Shown one piece after another: positions 27,853 to 37,022 of a stretch of DNA of 64,000 bases. The number at the start of each line of letters is the position of its first letter. The first letter of the stretch is position 1. Both the position numbers and the translations under genes were made by a program. This DNA is from CBDBND01 sp965262665. GTDB lineage: Bacteria > Pseudomonadota > Alphaproteobacteria > Rhodospirillales > Rhodospirillaceae. Location: assembly GCA_965262665.1 (NCBI GenBank), contig CBDHFR010000004.1, positions 1,860,001 through 1,924,000 of the forward strand, written 5' to 3'. Under the pieces are notes generated by a model. The model was not told the origin of the DNA and ran no database searches. It saw only the letters and a list, made by a program, of their open reading frames with translations.

Positions 27853-28659
27853 TTAAAAATATTCAATAGCTAAGAGAGCAAGATCATCGATCAGCGGCGA
27901 TACCGCATCATCCAAAATATCGATCCAGTGTTCGGTATCCTTGTCTTTGGTCAAAAGGTCTTGGCGGATTTCGATCTGGGCATTGGCCAAGCCTTGTGAT
28001 CCGCCGTGCAGGCGCAAGGTGTAGCCTAAGTCCACTCCTGAATAAGGTTGATTGTCGCCAACGACGAGATCGTTCTTGGCCGTCAGGGAGTCCAAAAGGC
28101 GCTCTGCGAGTCTGCGGTCGGCAGCAGACATCACGCCGACATGCCAGGGCCGGTCTTCATCGCCGTAATGTGGTGTGAAGGAGTGGATGGATAGGATCAT
28201 CGGTCCGGGCCCGGCGAGACGGAGCCGAGCGATCTCGCGATCAATGGCTGTGTGGTACGGAAAATAAAACAGATCTGCCCGACGGGTGCGCTCGGTGGCA
28301 CTCAAAGTCTGGTTGGCCGGGATCACCGTGCCGTCGCTGGTTGCCGGCATGGCACCGGAATCGCCAAGCGGCCGGTTGGGATCGACAATCAGACGCGAGT
28401 ATTGGGCCAACACCGCCGTTGCCTGCCACCGCTGGGCTAAGCTGATGGCCACGGTGGCCGCACCCGGATCCCAGGCGATGTGGCGATCCAGATCGTCCTC
28501 ATTCAGTCCCAGATTATTCATGGCATGGGGGACAGCTTTGCCAGCGTGATCGGCGATCAAGAGAATTGGCTGCGTCGCGTCTCCATGGAGCACGGACACC
28601 GGCGCAGGGTCGTCGGTGCCGAGTTCGCGGGGGCAAGCCTGAGATAATGAAGCATCCAT
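27853..28659 (-). CDS. N-formylglutamate amidohydrolase-family protein
   Basis: 268 aa. Family landmarks: ILLIADHAGKAVP near residue 33 (metal His), DRHIAWDPGA, SRLIVDPNRP near 90, LSIHSFTP near 155 (catalytic His-Ser) and NAQIEIRQDLL near 230 (Glu). Members hydrolyse N-formylglutamate in the last step of one histidine-degradation route; small stand-alone versions may act on other N-acyl amino acids. No hut genes are nearby. Cytosolic. Paired with DUF1244. Confidence 0.88.
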   Translation of the reverse strand: MDASLSQACPRELGTDDPAPVSVLHGDATQPILLIADHAGKAVPHAMNNLGLNEDDLDRHIAWDPGAATVAISLAQRWQATAVLAQYSRLIVDPNRPLGDSGAMPATSDGTVIPANQTLSATERTRRADLFYFPYHTAIDREIARLRLAGPGPMILSIHSFTPHYGDEDRPWHVGVMSAADRRLAERLLDSLTAKNDLVVGDNQPYSGVDLGYTLRLHGGSQGLANAQIEIRQDLLTKDKDTEHWIDILDDAVSPLIDDLALLAIEYF

Positions 28660-28748
28660 GTCGGTGATAACCGCGCCGTTGTTTACCCTATCCTACGCCA
28701 AAAATTATGGGACTAGCATAGAAACAGAAATTTCCTTATGGGTGTTAG

Positions 28749-29098
28749 ATGATTGAGGCACGTAAACAGCAAACCCTAACCGTCGACGACTTACGGAACC
28801 AACTGGCGCGTCTCCACAAACAGACATCTGGCAGTTTTTTTTAATCCGGTTAGCCAACTTGGATACGAACTGTCGCGAGGTATCGAAAACGAAGACATCA
28901 GCCTTGAGAATATTGATACTCTGGTTCGCACTATTGAATTAGCAGCATTCGAGAAACGCGCCCAGAAACTCAATCGATTGCTTCAACCGATAACAAGATC
29001 ACAAAACAGCGACATCCTTTCAGAACTCTTTCATTCAAAGACTGAAGACGTGGATTGGAACAGTTTCAGTAAAGCTTGGCAAAAAACCGGCATTTGCT
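28749..29098 (+). pseudogene. Phosphoenolpyruvate carboxylase-like N-terminal fragment
   Basis: ATG 28749 opens MIEARKQQTLTVDDLR, with a frame slip in a T8 run near 28840. It continues NPVSQLGYELSRGIENEDI, VRTIELAAFEKRAQKL and WNSFSKAWQKTGIC, which follows the start of PEP carboxylase up to just before the FTAHPT motif. There the IS110 element begins. The rest of the roughly 900-residue enzyme is not present downstream in this window. The identification rests on about 100 residues of the less conserved N-terminus. If right, a core anaplerotic gene is destroyed here. Confidence 0.5.
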
Positions 29099-29129
29099 TG
29101 TGTCTTTACTGGACACCCCACATTTACCT

Positions 29130-29382
29130 GAACTAGACTCGATGTGATCTGACACCGCTCCTTTCCCAGCAAGCTGGAATGGGAGCGGCGCATCTCTTGA
29201 TGGAGATGGTGGTTGTCCATTTTGATGGTGGTGCACACCAACCACAAAACGAGGAAATGGGATGAACGCCTCCCACCCCTTGATGTTCGAAGGCCGAAAG
29301 GGTTGGACCCTCGCGGGCCGACGGTATCAAAGTGCCAAGTGGTGAAGAGCAAGCTCTTCACGGGCAAACCGGAGGATCCGAC
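29130..29382 (+). ncRNA. Candidate IS110 bridge RNA region
   Basis: IS110-group elements are known to encode a structured bridge RNA in the leader upstream of the recombinase. This leader is 250 nt with hairpin-forming sequences: CCAGC-AA-GCTGG near 29165, GTGGTTG...CAACCAC around 29208-29244, and GTGAAGAGC-AA-GCTCTTCAC (29342-29361). Position and structure fit, but no covariance evidence is available and the transposase is dead. Confidence 0.3.
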
Positions 29383-30407
29383 ATGAAGACCAACAGAACC
29401 GTCGTTGGTGTGGATACGGCAAAGCGAGTGTTCCAGTTGCACTGGGTGGATATGGAGGCGGGTGAGATTGTCGATTTGAAGCTGACGCGGGCGAAGTTCC
29501 TGGAGCACTTCGCCAACCGCACGCCCTGCGTTGTGGCGATGGCGGCGTGCGGCGGCACGCAGCATTGGGCGCGCCGGCTGCGGGAACTCGGGCACGAGCC
29601 CCGGCTGTTGCCGGCCAAGGCTGTTCGGCCCTTCGTTGGCGGCAATAAGAACGATGCGCAGGACGCGCGGGCGATCTGGACCGCGGTTCAGCAACCCGGC
29701 ATCAAGACCGTTGCGATCAAGACCGAGGAACAGCAGGCGGTCCTGGCAATGCACCGCATGCGCCAGCAGCTGGTGAAGTTCCGCACTGCCCAGATCAACG
29801 GCCTGCGCGGCCTTCTGAGCGAATACGGCGAGGTCATGCCGCAAGGCCGGGCCGGCATAAGCCGTGCGATCGCCCCGGCCCTGGAGCGGGTCTCGGAGCG
29901 CCTTCCGGTGATGATCGTGGAGACCTTAGCCGAGCAGTGGGCGCGGGTGGCCCAGCTCGACAAGGAGAGCGGCGAGATCGAACGGCGGATCAAACTGTGG
30001 CACCGCAGCAATGCCGCCAGCCAGCGGATTGCGGAGATTCCCGGTGTCGGGGTACTGACCGCAACGGCTGTGGTGGTGGCGATGGGTGATCCCGCTGCCC
30101 TCAGGTCCGGCCGCGAGTTTGCCGCCTGGCTCGGCCTGGTGCCCCGGCACACAGGCACTGGGGGACGGGTCCGCACGCTCGGCATTTCCAAGCGCGGTGA
30201 CAAGTATCTCCGCACCCTGCTGATCCACGGCGCACGCGCCGTGCTCACCAACGCCAAGACGCCCCCGAATGGGCGCTGCGCCTAGTCGAGCGGCGACCGC
30301 CCAACGTGGTCACGGTCGCACTGGCCAACAAGACGGCACGCACGATCTGGGCCCTATTGGCCCATGACCGGGCGTACCAGACGAACTTCAACAGCCAGCC
30401 GGTCTAG
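29383..30407 (+). pseudogene. IS110 transposase, catalytic Glu lost and frameshifted
   Basis: DEDD domain: VVGVDTAKRVFQLHW (first Asp) and NKNDAQDARAIW (last two Asp). The segment VVAMAACGGTQHW has Ala where IS110 enzymes have the catalytic Glu (MEACG). The C-terminal Tnp_20 domain has IPGVGVLTATAVV and GREFAAWLGL (Ser region). In a C-run near 30260 the frame shifts. One base over, it continues EWALRLVERRPPNVV to a natural stop at 30405-30407. Immobile by two criteria. Confidence 0.88.
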
Positions 30408-30681
30408 GCGCGGCAGACGACGGGATAACGAACCGACACAGGAGGTGTTGCGCAAGGTACGACAAGGTGTGATGGCAAACAGGTCAGACCGCGATCCGCT
30501 AAGCCTGCATCGTGGTTAGGGCGAGAAGCCCACGGTAGGAAATGAGGCGCGGATCGGCAGATCCCATCAGGGCCAGCGAGCAAGAAGCCTCGCACTCAAA
30601 GGCCGGATACAAAACTGCAATCTGCCTGCCCGCCGCACAAAATCGGTCCTTGCGTCCCGGGAGGCGTTCATACAAACCACG

Positions 30682-30822
30682 ATGTTGAATACTACCGACA
30701 AGATCATCAAACACAAAACTGGATTGCTGAATCTGGCCGAGGAACTGGGCAACGTGTCGAAGGCCTGCCAGGTCATGGGCATGTCGCGCGACACCTTTTA
30801 CCGCTACATGGCCGCGGTTGAG
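30682..30822 (+). pseudogene. IS481-like transposase N-terminal fragment
   Basis: Starts MLNTTDKIIKHKTGLLN and continues LAEELGNVSKACQVMG, MSRDTFYRY: the N-terminal HTH of a common IS481-type integrase-core transposase. It stops being recognisable after MAAVEE at about 30822, where it joins the FAD oxidase fragment. The catalytic core is absent. Confidence 0.7.
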
Positions 30823-31149
30823 GAAGAGATCGTCTTCATTGATCTCCACAATGCGATTGAGCCGGCGCATATCCAAAAGCACAGCGTCGGCTCGATTGGC
30901 GACATATCCTGCGGAATAGGACAAACCGCCGCCACGGGGCACTATGGCGCATCCACCCATCGTGAGCGTTCGCACGGTTTGCGCCAATTCTTCCGGCGTG
31001 GCCGGGCTGACGATGCACATCGGAGCGGCGCCGTCGTAAAACAAATCCGTTGAAAACAGGGACCGGGATTCTTCGTCATCAAGTACGTGATCAGCTCCGA
31101 CAATACCGACTAAAGACGAAATCATAGATTCGTGTTGAGTTTGACTCAT
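30823..31149 (-). pseudogene. FAD-linked oxidase N-terminal fragment
   Basis: From ATG 31149: SSLVGIVGADHVLDDEE, PATPEELAQTVRTLTMGG, IVPRGGGLSYSAGYV, RRLNRIVEINEDDLF; cut at the IS481 fragment. It is paralogous to the oxidase at 7170 (PRGGGFSYTDGYI, LNRIIEINTEDMY) and begins at the same place. Starts immediately after the stop of the VOC gene (TAG then ATG), so the two were one operon. Confidence 0.8.
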
Positions 31150-31485
31150 CTAGTTAGCCTCGGTGAGGGGTTCAAACACTTCGAGAAAGTAACCATCCGG
31201 ATCTTGCGCCATGAACAGTTTGGCCGGAACGAAGCCGCCGTCTTTATCTCCCAGATTACGCGCGGTGGTCACGGGCATGAGAACAGTGCCGCCGTTCTCT
31301 ATAACCGCCTCGGCTGCCGCGTCCGCATCGGCGACGGACAGCACTAAGGCAACGCCACCAATACCAAGGCGGCGAACGTCGTGTGCCGGTTCGGGAAGAG
31401 GGGGGTCGCGAATTTCCATCAGACCGACCATACCCACCATTGCCACATCGTCGAGACCGGGAACGACAGCTACCGGTTCAAACAA
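31150..31485 (-). pseudogene. Glyoxalase/VOC-superfamily protein, N-terminally truncated
   Basis: The remaining 111 residues are the C-terminal half of a VOC protein: VGMVGLMEIRDPP, GGVALVLSVADADAAAEAV, ENGGTVLMPV and AQDPDGYFLEVFEP (metal Glu). Family members have a second beta-alpha-beta unit upstream; here the frame runs out at 31485 in AT-rich sequence next to IS21-like repeats. Probably truncated by that insertion. Likely a dioxygenase or lyase-type accessory to the oxidase downstream. Confidence 0.7.
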
Positions 31486-31555
31486 TCAACCGCCCTAAAT
31501 GGAGAAAACACCGACAAAAAAGAATAAAACTGAACCATCATCAGGCTCACATTGA

Positions 31556-31612
31556 ACGGGTCAATATTCAATGCAAAACCTGGGTCAATATTCAACGCAA
31601 TTCAACATAGAG
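31556..31612. repeat. IS21-type terminal repeat remnant
   Basis: GGGTCAATATTCAATGCAA (from 31557) and GGGTCAATATTCAACGCAA (from 31583) are tandem direct repeats 26 nt apart, the pattern of multiple terminal repeats at IS21-family ends. No transposase remains with them. Confidence 0.55.
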
Positions 31613-31619
31613 CCCTATG

Positions 31620-31735
31620 CCACGGACCCCGCAACACCGGCGGTGTGCTGTTCACTGCCGCGCGGTTGAGCTGTTTCATGCAGGAACTGGATGGCCACGA
31701 TATCGACCTGCACCTGCATGCGTCGGGGGACCCTA
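31620..31735 (+). pseudogene. Possible YtcJ-like amidohydrolase fragment
   Basis: A short coding-like piece: GVLFTAARLSCFMQEL followed by DGHDIDLHLHASGD, which resembles the metal-site block (xLHxHAxGD) of amidohydrolase family 3. It is bounded by IS21-like repeats and an IS630-B end. Only about 38 residues, so the call is tentative. Confidence 0.35.
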
Positions 31736-31762
31736 CCAGTTGCCGGTCCAAGTCGGGTTCGA

Positions 31763-31802
31763 GGCAACGGGTATGCGTCACAATAAATCGGAAATGCTCT
31801 AG
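31763..31802 (+). mobile_element. IS630-B right-end remnant
   Basis: Matches the last 40 bases of the IS630-B copy at 10983 (TATGCGTCA, AATAAATCGGAAATGCT), ending at a TAG shared with the next element. Confidence 0.75.
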
Positions 31803-32178
31803 AGCATGATCTGACCTGATTGAATCGTTGGGGGATTCACAGGGCGAGGGATTTGTGATTCAAGATGTCGGCCGGGTTGAGGAGGCCGGCATTGATGTCG
31901 AAAGCCCTTTCCCTTGATCTTCGCAATCGGGTTCTATCAGCGGTTTCAGAGGGTATGAGCCATAGAGCAGCTGGTGCGCGTTTCGGGGTAGCCCTGACTT
32001 CAATCCCATCGAACTCGCCTTCGCAAAGCTCAAGGCAAGGCTCCGAAAAGCCGCTGAGCGAACCGTCGATGGTCTCTGGAACGCCATCGGCCAAATCTCC
32101 CTGACCTTCTCCCCGCAAGAATGCAAAAACTACTTCAACGCCGCCGGATACAGCGCAACGTGATCGGATTCCGCTCTA
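31803..32178 (+). mobile_element. IS630-family deletion derivative (IS630-C)
   Basis: About 375 bp with inverted ends (GAGCATGATCTGA left; GAGCGGAATCCGATCA on the complement of the right) flanked by TA. It contains the first 32 residues of a transposase (SLDLRNRVLSAVSEGMSH) fused in another frame to the last 57 (DFNPIELAFAKLKARLR ... NYFNAAGYSAT). A MITE-like internal deletion product. Confidence 0.78.
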
Positions 32179-32630
32179 GTGGTCCGCAATTTGGTGGATG
32201 CAGCCAAACGGCATGACATAAAGCAGTTCGTTATTTTGGCTGCAGCCAACACAGGTCCGTTTGAAGATCACAGAAAGATCGCCCGTACCGGCTATGTGCT
32301 TTACTGGAAGACCAAGGGCGAGGAGCATCTCAAGGCTAGTGGCGTACCCTTCACCATCGTCGGCGCCAGCGGCCTGCGTAACGAACCCCGTGAAGGGCCG
32401 GTGTGCGCATTCTCCCAAGGTCAGACTATCAATGGGCAGGCTATGTCTCCCGGTACCGGGTGGCTCAAGTGATGCGCGCGGCTTTGGAAGACCCAAATGC
32501 CCTAAACACGGCCTTTGCCGTCATTTGGGATGATGGTGTGCGCCCGGGAGAGATCACCGGAGATTTCAAGGCGCTGCAAACACCGGAGATCGGCCCGCGG
32601 CGCTATGAGATGCCCAAGTACCGGTGGTAG
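32179..32630 (+). pseudogene. Exported-type SDR paralogue, N-terminus lost and frameshifted
   Basis: Begins mid-gene right after IS630-C: VRNLVDAAKRHDIKQFVIL, GYVLYWKTKGEEHLKASG and FTIVGASGL, then a one-base slip near 32400 into MRILPRSDYQWAGYV and FAVIWDDGVRPGEITG. It aligns with residues about 105-266 of the intact protein at 26102 (GYVLYWKTKAEDYL, AVVWDKTIPAGKING). The leader and cofactor loop are missing. Confidence 0.82.
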
Positions 32631-32668
32631 TCTTAATCCAAAGCAAACGAAACGAGGACGCACGACCC

Positions 32669-33406
32669 ATGAACAGACTTGCGCGCACGCTATTCAGTCT
32701 TGTCGCCTTTTTATTAGTGACCAGCCCTGCCTTTGCCGAGGGCGTTCTCTTATTGGGCGCGACCGGTCAACTGGGCGCTCGGGTGGCCAAATCATTGGTC
32801 AATGCCGGGGAAGACGTCACCGTGTTGGTCCGCCCAACCTCGGACCGCGGCCGATTGGACGGCTTGGATGTGGACTACGTCGTTGGTGATCTGCTCGATG
32901 AGGCCTCTATTGCTGCAGCCTTTGAAGGCCAAAACTATCGGGTGATCATCAATACAGTCCGCGCGCCAACCGAGGTCGCGGATTTTTATAAAATCAGCAG
33001 CACCTATATCAGCAAACACGCTAAGGACACAGGCGTACAGCACATCATCCATCATGGTGCTGTTGGCGCGGGATCGAACATGAACCTGCACCCCGATGTG
33101 CCCTGGGCGCGGGTGTCCAATCTGCTACCTCGGATGATGGATCATGGCGCCGCTAAGGAGATTCTTTTCTCTTCGGGCATTCCCACCACCACCATCCGCA
33201 ACAGCCGGGTCTGGCCCGACGACACACCGGCCTCTGGCAACGCGGTGATGACGGAAGATCGTACAATAATGACGCCGATCACCCGCATCGATTTGGCACG
33301 CTTTACCATGGAGTGCCTGGACAATCCCGCTTGCCACGGCAAGGTGTTTCACAACCGAGATGACAGCCTGACCTGGCCACTACCCAGTTTCGGTGAAGGA
33401 GAATAG
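32669..33406 (+). CDS. Exported NAD(P)-binding atypical SDR, paralogue 2
   Basis: 245 aa from ATG 32669 (GAGG about 13 nt upstream). Textbook Sec leader: LARTLFSLVAFLLVTSPAFAE, then GVLLLGATGQLGARVAKSL, the dinucleotide-binding TGxxGxxG. DVTVLVRPTSDRGRL follows, where Arg could recognise NADP phosphate. IIHHGAVGAG and FHNRDDSLTWPLPS close the fold. Five nt before the next paralogue, so one operon. Soluble oxidoreductases of this class are not normally secreted; the export signal is seen directly. Confidence 0.83.
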   Translation: MNRLARTLFSLVAFLLVTSPAFAEGVLLLGATGQLGARVAKSLVNAGEDVTVLVRPTSDRGRLDGLDVDYVVGDLLDEASIAAAFEGQNYRVIINTVRAPTEVADFYKISSTYISKHAKDTGVQHIIHHGAVGAGSNMNLHPDVPWARVSNLLPRMMDHGAAKEILFSSGIPTTTIRNSRVWPDDTPASGNAVMTEDRTIMTPITRIDLARFTMECLDNPACHGKVFHNRDDSLTWPLPSFGEGE

Positions 33407-33411
33407 AACCG

Positions 33412-34155
33412 ATGACTATATTGAGAATTTTTACCGCACTTGTCGCAGGACTGTTTGTAACGTCGGCGGCGCTGGCTGACGGTGTCCTGGTGTTCGGCGC
33501 TACGGGACAATTGGGCGCGCGCCATGTGCGCATATTGTTGGACCGTGGTGAGACCGTGACTGCATTTGTTCGGCCCTCCTCGACCCGCAGCCGTTTGCAG
33601 GGCTTGGATGTCAAGTACGCCGTTGGCGACCTTATGGATGCGGACTCCGTTATGGCGGCCGTGGCACAAGCCAAGCCCCGGGTGACCATCGATACTTCCG
33701 CCCGACGCGGCGAGCAAATGCGGGCTGCGAAACCGTTTTACGCTCAAGCCATGCAGAACATCACCGAGGCTGCCAAGGCCCATGATGTGAATCAGATCAT
33801 TATCCACAGTTCTATCGGTGTGCGCGGCAGCGCAGAGAAACTTCTGCGCGAGCGTTTTGGCTTCGATACCGAAAGCGACAACATCCGCGACAAGGGCGAA
33901 GCGGAAGTGATTCTGGAAAAAAGCGGTGTCGGGTACACCATCATCCGCAACGGTCTGTTGGAGTTCGAGCCGGCCGATCCCACGGGCGGGGCTTACTTAA
34001 GTGACGACATGGATTCCTTCGGCCGCGTCACCCGGAAGGATTTGGCGGCACTCGCCATAGTCTGCATGGATAACCGACGCTGTATGGGCAATCTCTATCA
34101 CGCCATGGATGACAGCCTTGTTGGTCCTCGGCCTGAACGGGAGGGCGGGGAGTAA
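33412..34155 (+). CDS. Exported NAD(P)-binding atypical SDR, paralogue 3
   Basis: 247 aa. Leader ILRIFTALVAGLFVTSAALAD then GVLVFGATGQLGARHVRIL; TAFVRPSSTRSRL mirrors the possible NADP-binding Arg of paralogue 2. Later landmarks: QIIIHSSIGVRGSAEKLL, GVGYTIIRNGLLEFEP and HAMDDSLVGPRPE. Closest to paralogue 2 in layout, so the pair arose by tandem duplication. Convergent with the metallo-beta-lactamase gene (10 nt apart). Confidence 0.83.
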   Translation: MTILRIFTALVAGLFVTSAALADGVLVFGATGQLGARHVRILLDRGETVTAFVRPSSTRSRLQGLDVKYAVGDLMDADSVMAAVAQAKPRVTIDTSARRGEQMRAAKPFYAQAMQNITEAAKAHDVNQIIIHSSIGVRGSAEKLLRERFGFDTESDNIRDKGEAEVILEKSGVGYTIIRNGLLEFEPADPTGGAYLSDDMDSFGRVTRKDLAALAIVCMDNRRCMGNLYHAMDDSLVGPRPEREGGE

Positions 34156-34164
34156 CGCGGCCTC

Positions 34165-35106
34165 TTAATTTCCCGTAATGATGTACATGCGCACGGTCTG
34201 GGCATTGAGCGGCGCCCAGGCTTCGAAGCCGCGCCATTTGCCGTATTTGGGGCGGAGCTCATCTATGGCCCGGGCGATGATCGCTTCCGTATAGCGCTCC
34301 CCTTGGGCGATGACGTCCTCCACTGTTTCTGACGGCGGCTCCACCACCTCTCGGCCTCGGCTCTGATCAGCGCCTGCTCCATATCGAGAAAATAATTGAG
34401 GTAATTGTCAATCCACACACTCGGACCTGGGCCCGAGTGACCGCCGAGCACCCAATCCACGTCCAGCTCAGATGCCCCCTGCAACGACTTGATATAACCG
34501 TGCACATTGGTGTCGGGCAGAGTGCGGTAGGGCACGATGCCGATCTCCAAGGTGTCGACGAACACCAGCATGGAGCCCATGCCCGTTTGAAAGGTGAGGC
34601 CGATGTTGCTCTGGCCGTGGTTGGGCCCGTAGTAATGCACACCCACCATGCGTCCGCCGATCTCGATGACGTCGCCGTTATCAACCAGCGTCTGCGGCAA
34701 TGGAATGTCTGGATCACCGCGCCGCTGTAGCGAAATGAGCGTACCCGGGTGAGCAATGATCTCGGCATCCGGCGCCAGCACGTCGGCGCCGACGATGTGA
34801 TCGCGGTGATCGTGGCTGTAAACGATCTTGGCAATAGGTGCGCCGGTCACTGCAGAAACGGCCTCGCGATACAGCACCACCACGTCCCGGCTAATGGGAT
34901 CGACGGCCAGCCACTTCACCATCGCCGACCAGGAACGGGCTGACATAAAAACCGGGCCACAAGCGGAACAGGTAAACCCCCTCGCCCAGGTCTTCGACGG
35001 AGGCCGACCGGTCGCCGCTGCGATAAACTTCGTTGGGCTGATATTCTTGTGCACTGGCGACGGTTGTCACACAGGCAATGAACAGCGTGATGACGAGCGA
35101 CTTCAT
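34165..35106 (-). pseudogene. Exported metallo-beta-lactamase-fold hydrolase, two frameshifts
   Basis: From ATG 35106: a signal peptide (LVITLFIACVTTVASAQ), then VEDLGEGVYLFRLWPGFYV. Frame lost near 34928, resuming at LAVDPISRD with the zinc motif YSHDHRDH, GPNHGQSN, LVFVDTLEIG and GGHSGPG. It is lost again near 34350 and ends through PPSETVEDVIAQGERY. Joined, it gives a complete 314-residue MBL protein of the kind with periplasmic or quorum-type hydrolase roles. It overlaps the stop of the reductase at 35103 by 4 nt (ATGA). Inactive unless the sequence is wrong twice. Confidence 0.8.
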
Positions 35107-35849
35107 TTGGCCAGCCTTACACCGGATACACCCAGCGGGGCCGTCCCGGTGACGAAGTAGAACTCGTAGGCGTCCTCCCAGCGGTCTTGTAGGTAGGGCA
35201 CCATATGCAGGGTGGACATATGCTCGAGCGCTCGCGAAAAGCGAAGCGGTCCTGCATCGAAGGGCTCCATGCCGATCGACGCGACAATCTCCGCCACCCG
35301 TTCTTTGGCCGCGCGGTCATCGCTGGCCAGGGGGATGGTCACCAAGTCGCGGGCGATGCCCGGATCGGCAATGATGTGATAGCTCACCGTGTTGAAGGTC
35401 TTGACCACGGTGGCGCCGGGTGCCCACGACTGAATCAATTCCCCAGCAGAAGTATCGACGGACATTTCAAGCAGCCCGTCCTCGCCCATCGTGGAAGCGT
35501 TGACCATATCCATGATCAGCTTGCCGTCCCATGGGCTATTGGTTTTGAAAAACTCTTCCGTGGCAAACCAGGGAATGGCGAGGAGAATGACATCAGATGA
35601 TCGCACGGCGTCTTCTTGTGATAATGCCGTCCCGCGCGGTGTGCGCGACAATAACTCACCGATTTTGTCCGCCGACGGATCACGGGTGCCGTAGATCACC
35701 GTGTGCCCGGCCTCGGCCAGACGCGGCCCCGCCGCGGCGCCCATGCGCCCAGTACCGATGACGGCAATGGTTTCGGCGTAACCGACACCGGCGAGAAAAA
35801 CGGCGAACACGAATGCCAGCGTGGCTGAACAGTGCCGTAAATAGATCAT
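35103..35849 (-). CDS. Exported NADP-dependent reductase, F420-dependent/NpdG-like fold
   Basis: 248 aa. Leader HCSATLAFVFAVFLAGVGYAE, then TIAVIGTGRMGAAAGPRLAEAGH (GxGxMG cofactor loop) and YGTRDPSADKI. Next come DVILLAIPWFATEEFF, GKLIMDMVNAS and ATVVKTFNTVSYH, the pattern of the F420-NADP reductase / coenzyme F420-like family and YqeC-type dehydrogenases. Normally cytosolic; here secreted by its leader. Coupled to the MBL gene (ATGA overlap) and 18 nt after the methyltransferase gene at 35868. Confidence 0.82.
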   Translation of the reverse strand: MIYLRHCSATLAFVFAVFLAGVGYAETIAVIGTGRMGAAAGPRLAEAGHTVIYGTRDPSADKIGELLSRTPRGTALSQEDAVRSSDVILLAIPWFATEEFFKTNSPWDGKLIMDMVNASTMGEDGLLEMSVDTSAGELIQSWAPGATVVKTFNTVSYHIIADPGIARDLVTIPLASDDRAAKERVAEIVASIGMEPFDAGPLRFSRALEHMSTLHMVPYLQDRWEDAYEFYFVTGTAPLGVSGVRLAK

Positions 35850-35867
35850 GTGAGTCCCCTTTGTGTG

Positions 35868-37022
35868 TCAGACCCTAGCGGTGAATACCGGCCAGGTGAA
35901 AAAGTTCACATAACCGTCGTCAGTCTGATCCGAACTTTTATGACTGGGTTGCAAAATGCTTTTGACCTTGTCCTCAGCAAATCGGGCTTCAATGGCGAGA
36001 GCGGGCAGATCAAGACTGCGCAACTGACCCATGAAACTTTCGTTGTTGTTGTAGACCTCCCACTCCATGAGGAAAGAAGTCAGCGGATCAAGGTCCCGGT
36101 CCTGCTCCAAATCTAAGTGCAGCATCACCCCGCCCGGCACCAACAGCCGGAGGCATTCGGTGAAGATGCGCGGCAAGGCCTTACGCGACGTTTCATGCAT
36201 AAAGAAGTGAGAGACGATGACATCAAACGTTCCGTCGTCGAAATTCGTCCGCTCCGCATTTTGCTGACTAAAGTGAACGGCCCGCCCCAACGCCTCGGCC
36301 CGACCGTGGGCGTAGCGCAATAGTGGCGCGCTCACATCGATGGCGTGGACCTCCGCCTCCGGATAGGCCTCGGCCCAAGGCAGTGTAGAATGGCCGACGG
36401 TACAACCGAGATCGAGCACGCGCTTGGGTGTTTGATCGGAAAAATGCTCCCGGTAGCACTCCACAGTGGTCCAACCCAGGTCGTCATTCAGGGCACCGAG
36501 GGAATCCATGGCGTAGATCGGCAAGCTGCCGTCGTACAGGGCGCCAGCAGCTAAATCATTGGCACACGCTTCCGCATGATATCCGCCGGGCTGCAAATGA
36601 ATGTCGTAAGACGTGAGGTAGGCCGGCATGCTGAGGTCCGGATCCAACGTCAACGAGCCCATTGGTTGTTGCAGCGGTGCGCCTTCGATCAAGTCCGGCA
36701 GCGTCCGCTCCACCGTATCCACCACGGAGTCCCACATCAGTTCCTGGCTGTTTCGCTGCATGGCGCTCCAGAACTGATAATAGGGGTCTTGAGTCATACT
36801 TTTGCGGACTTCGTGGCGGTCCTTCGGTACCCGGTCGTTACATTTCTTGAATGCCGGCTCGACCCGCCGTTCGTAGGCCAAGCGGTTGCCCGGATAGACC
36901 TCGACGGCCAGATGGGAGCGCAGATCGCGCACGAACGTTTGGCGTGCGCCTTCGTCATGGGTGGGGCAAGCCAGCAGACGGTGATGGCCGGGGTGGGACG
37001 GGTGTCCGGGATGGGTGCTCAT
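35868..37022 (-). CDS. SAM-dependent methyltransferase, paralogue 4 (no export leader)
   Basis: About 384 aa from ATG 37022, with GGAGG 6 nt upstream. Same plan as the Tat-type methyltransferases: a long pre-domain with YDIHLQPGGYHAEACAN, then motif I RVLDLGCTVGHSTL and motif II VHAIDVSAPLLRYAHGR. A His/Pro/Gly-rich start (STHPGHPSHPGHH) replaces the twin-arginine leader; the His cluster could bind a metal. So the family has both exported-looking and cytosolic members in one window. First gene of the methyltransferase-reductase-MBL row. Confidence 0.83.
   Translation of the reverse strand: MSTHPGHPSHPGHHRLLACPTHDEGARQTFVRDLRSHLAVEVYPGNRLAYERRVEPAFKKCNDRVPKDRHEVRKSMTQDPYYQFWSAMQRNSQELMWDSVVDTVERTLPDLIEGAPLQQPMGSLTLDPDLSMPAYLTSYDIHLQPGGYHAEACANDLAAGALYDGSLPIYAMDSLGALNDDLGWTTVECYREHFSDQTPKRVLDLGCTVGHSTLPWAEAYPEAEVHAIDVSAPLLRYAHGRAEALGRAVHFSQQNAERTNFDDGTFDVIVSHFFMHETSRKALPRIFTECLRLLVPGGVMLHLDLEQDRDLDPLTSFLMEWEVYNNNESFMGQLRSLDLPALAIEARFAEDKVKSILQPSHKSSDQTDDGYVNFFTWPVFTARV

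Larger units (their letters stand above)
29100..30680 (+). mobile_element. IS110-family element
   Basis: A long 5' non-coding part (about 29100-29382), the DEDD transposase (29383-30407), and a 3' non-coding part ending about GGAGGCGTTCATAC, which resembles IS110 right ends. Exact borders cannot be fixed because IS110 ends lack inverted repeats and target duplications. The left border is set by where the carboxylase-like frame ends, and the right by the start of IS481-like sequence at 30682. Confidence 0.75.

Noticed and set aside
31556..31612. CRISPR or integron repeats
   Set aside because: Only two 19-bp units next to mobile debris, typical of IS21 ends.
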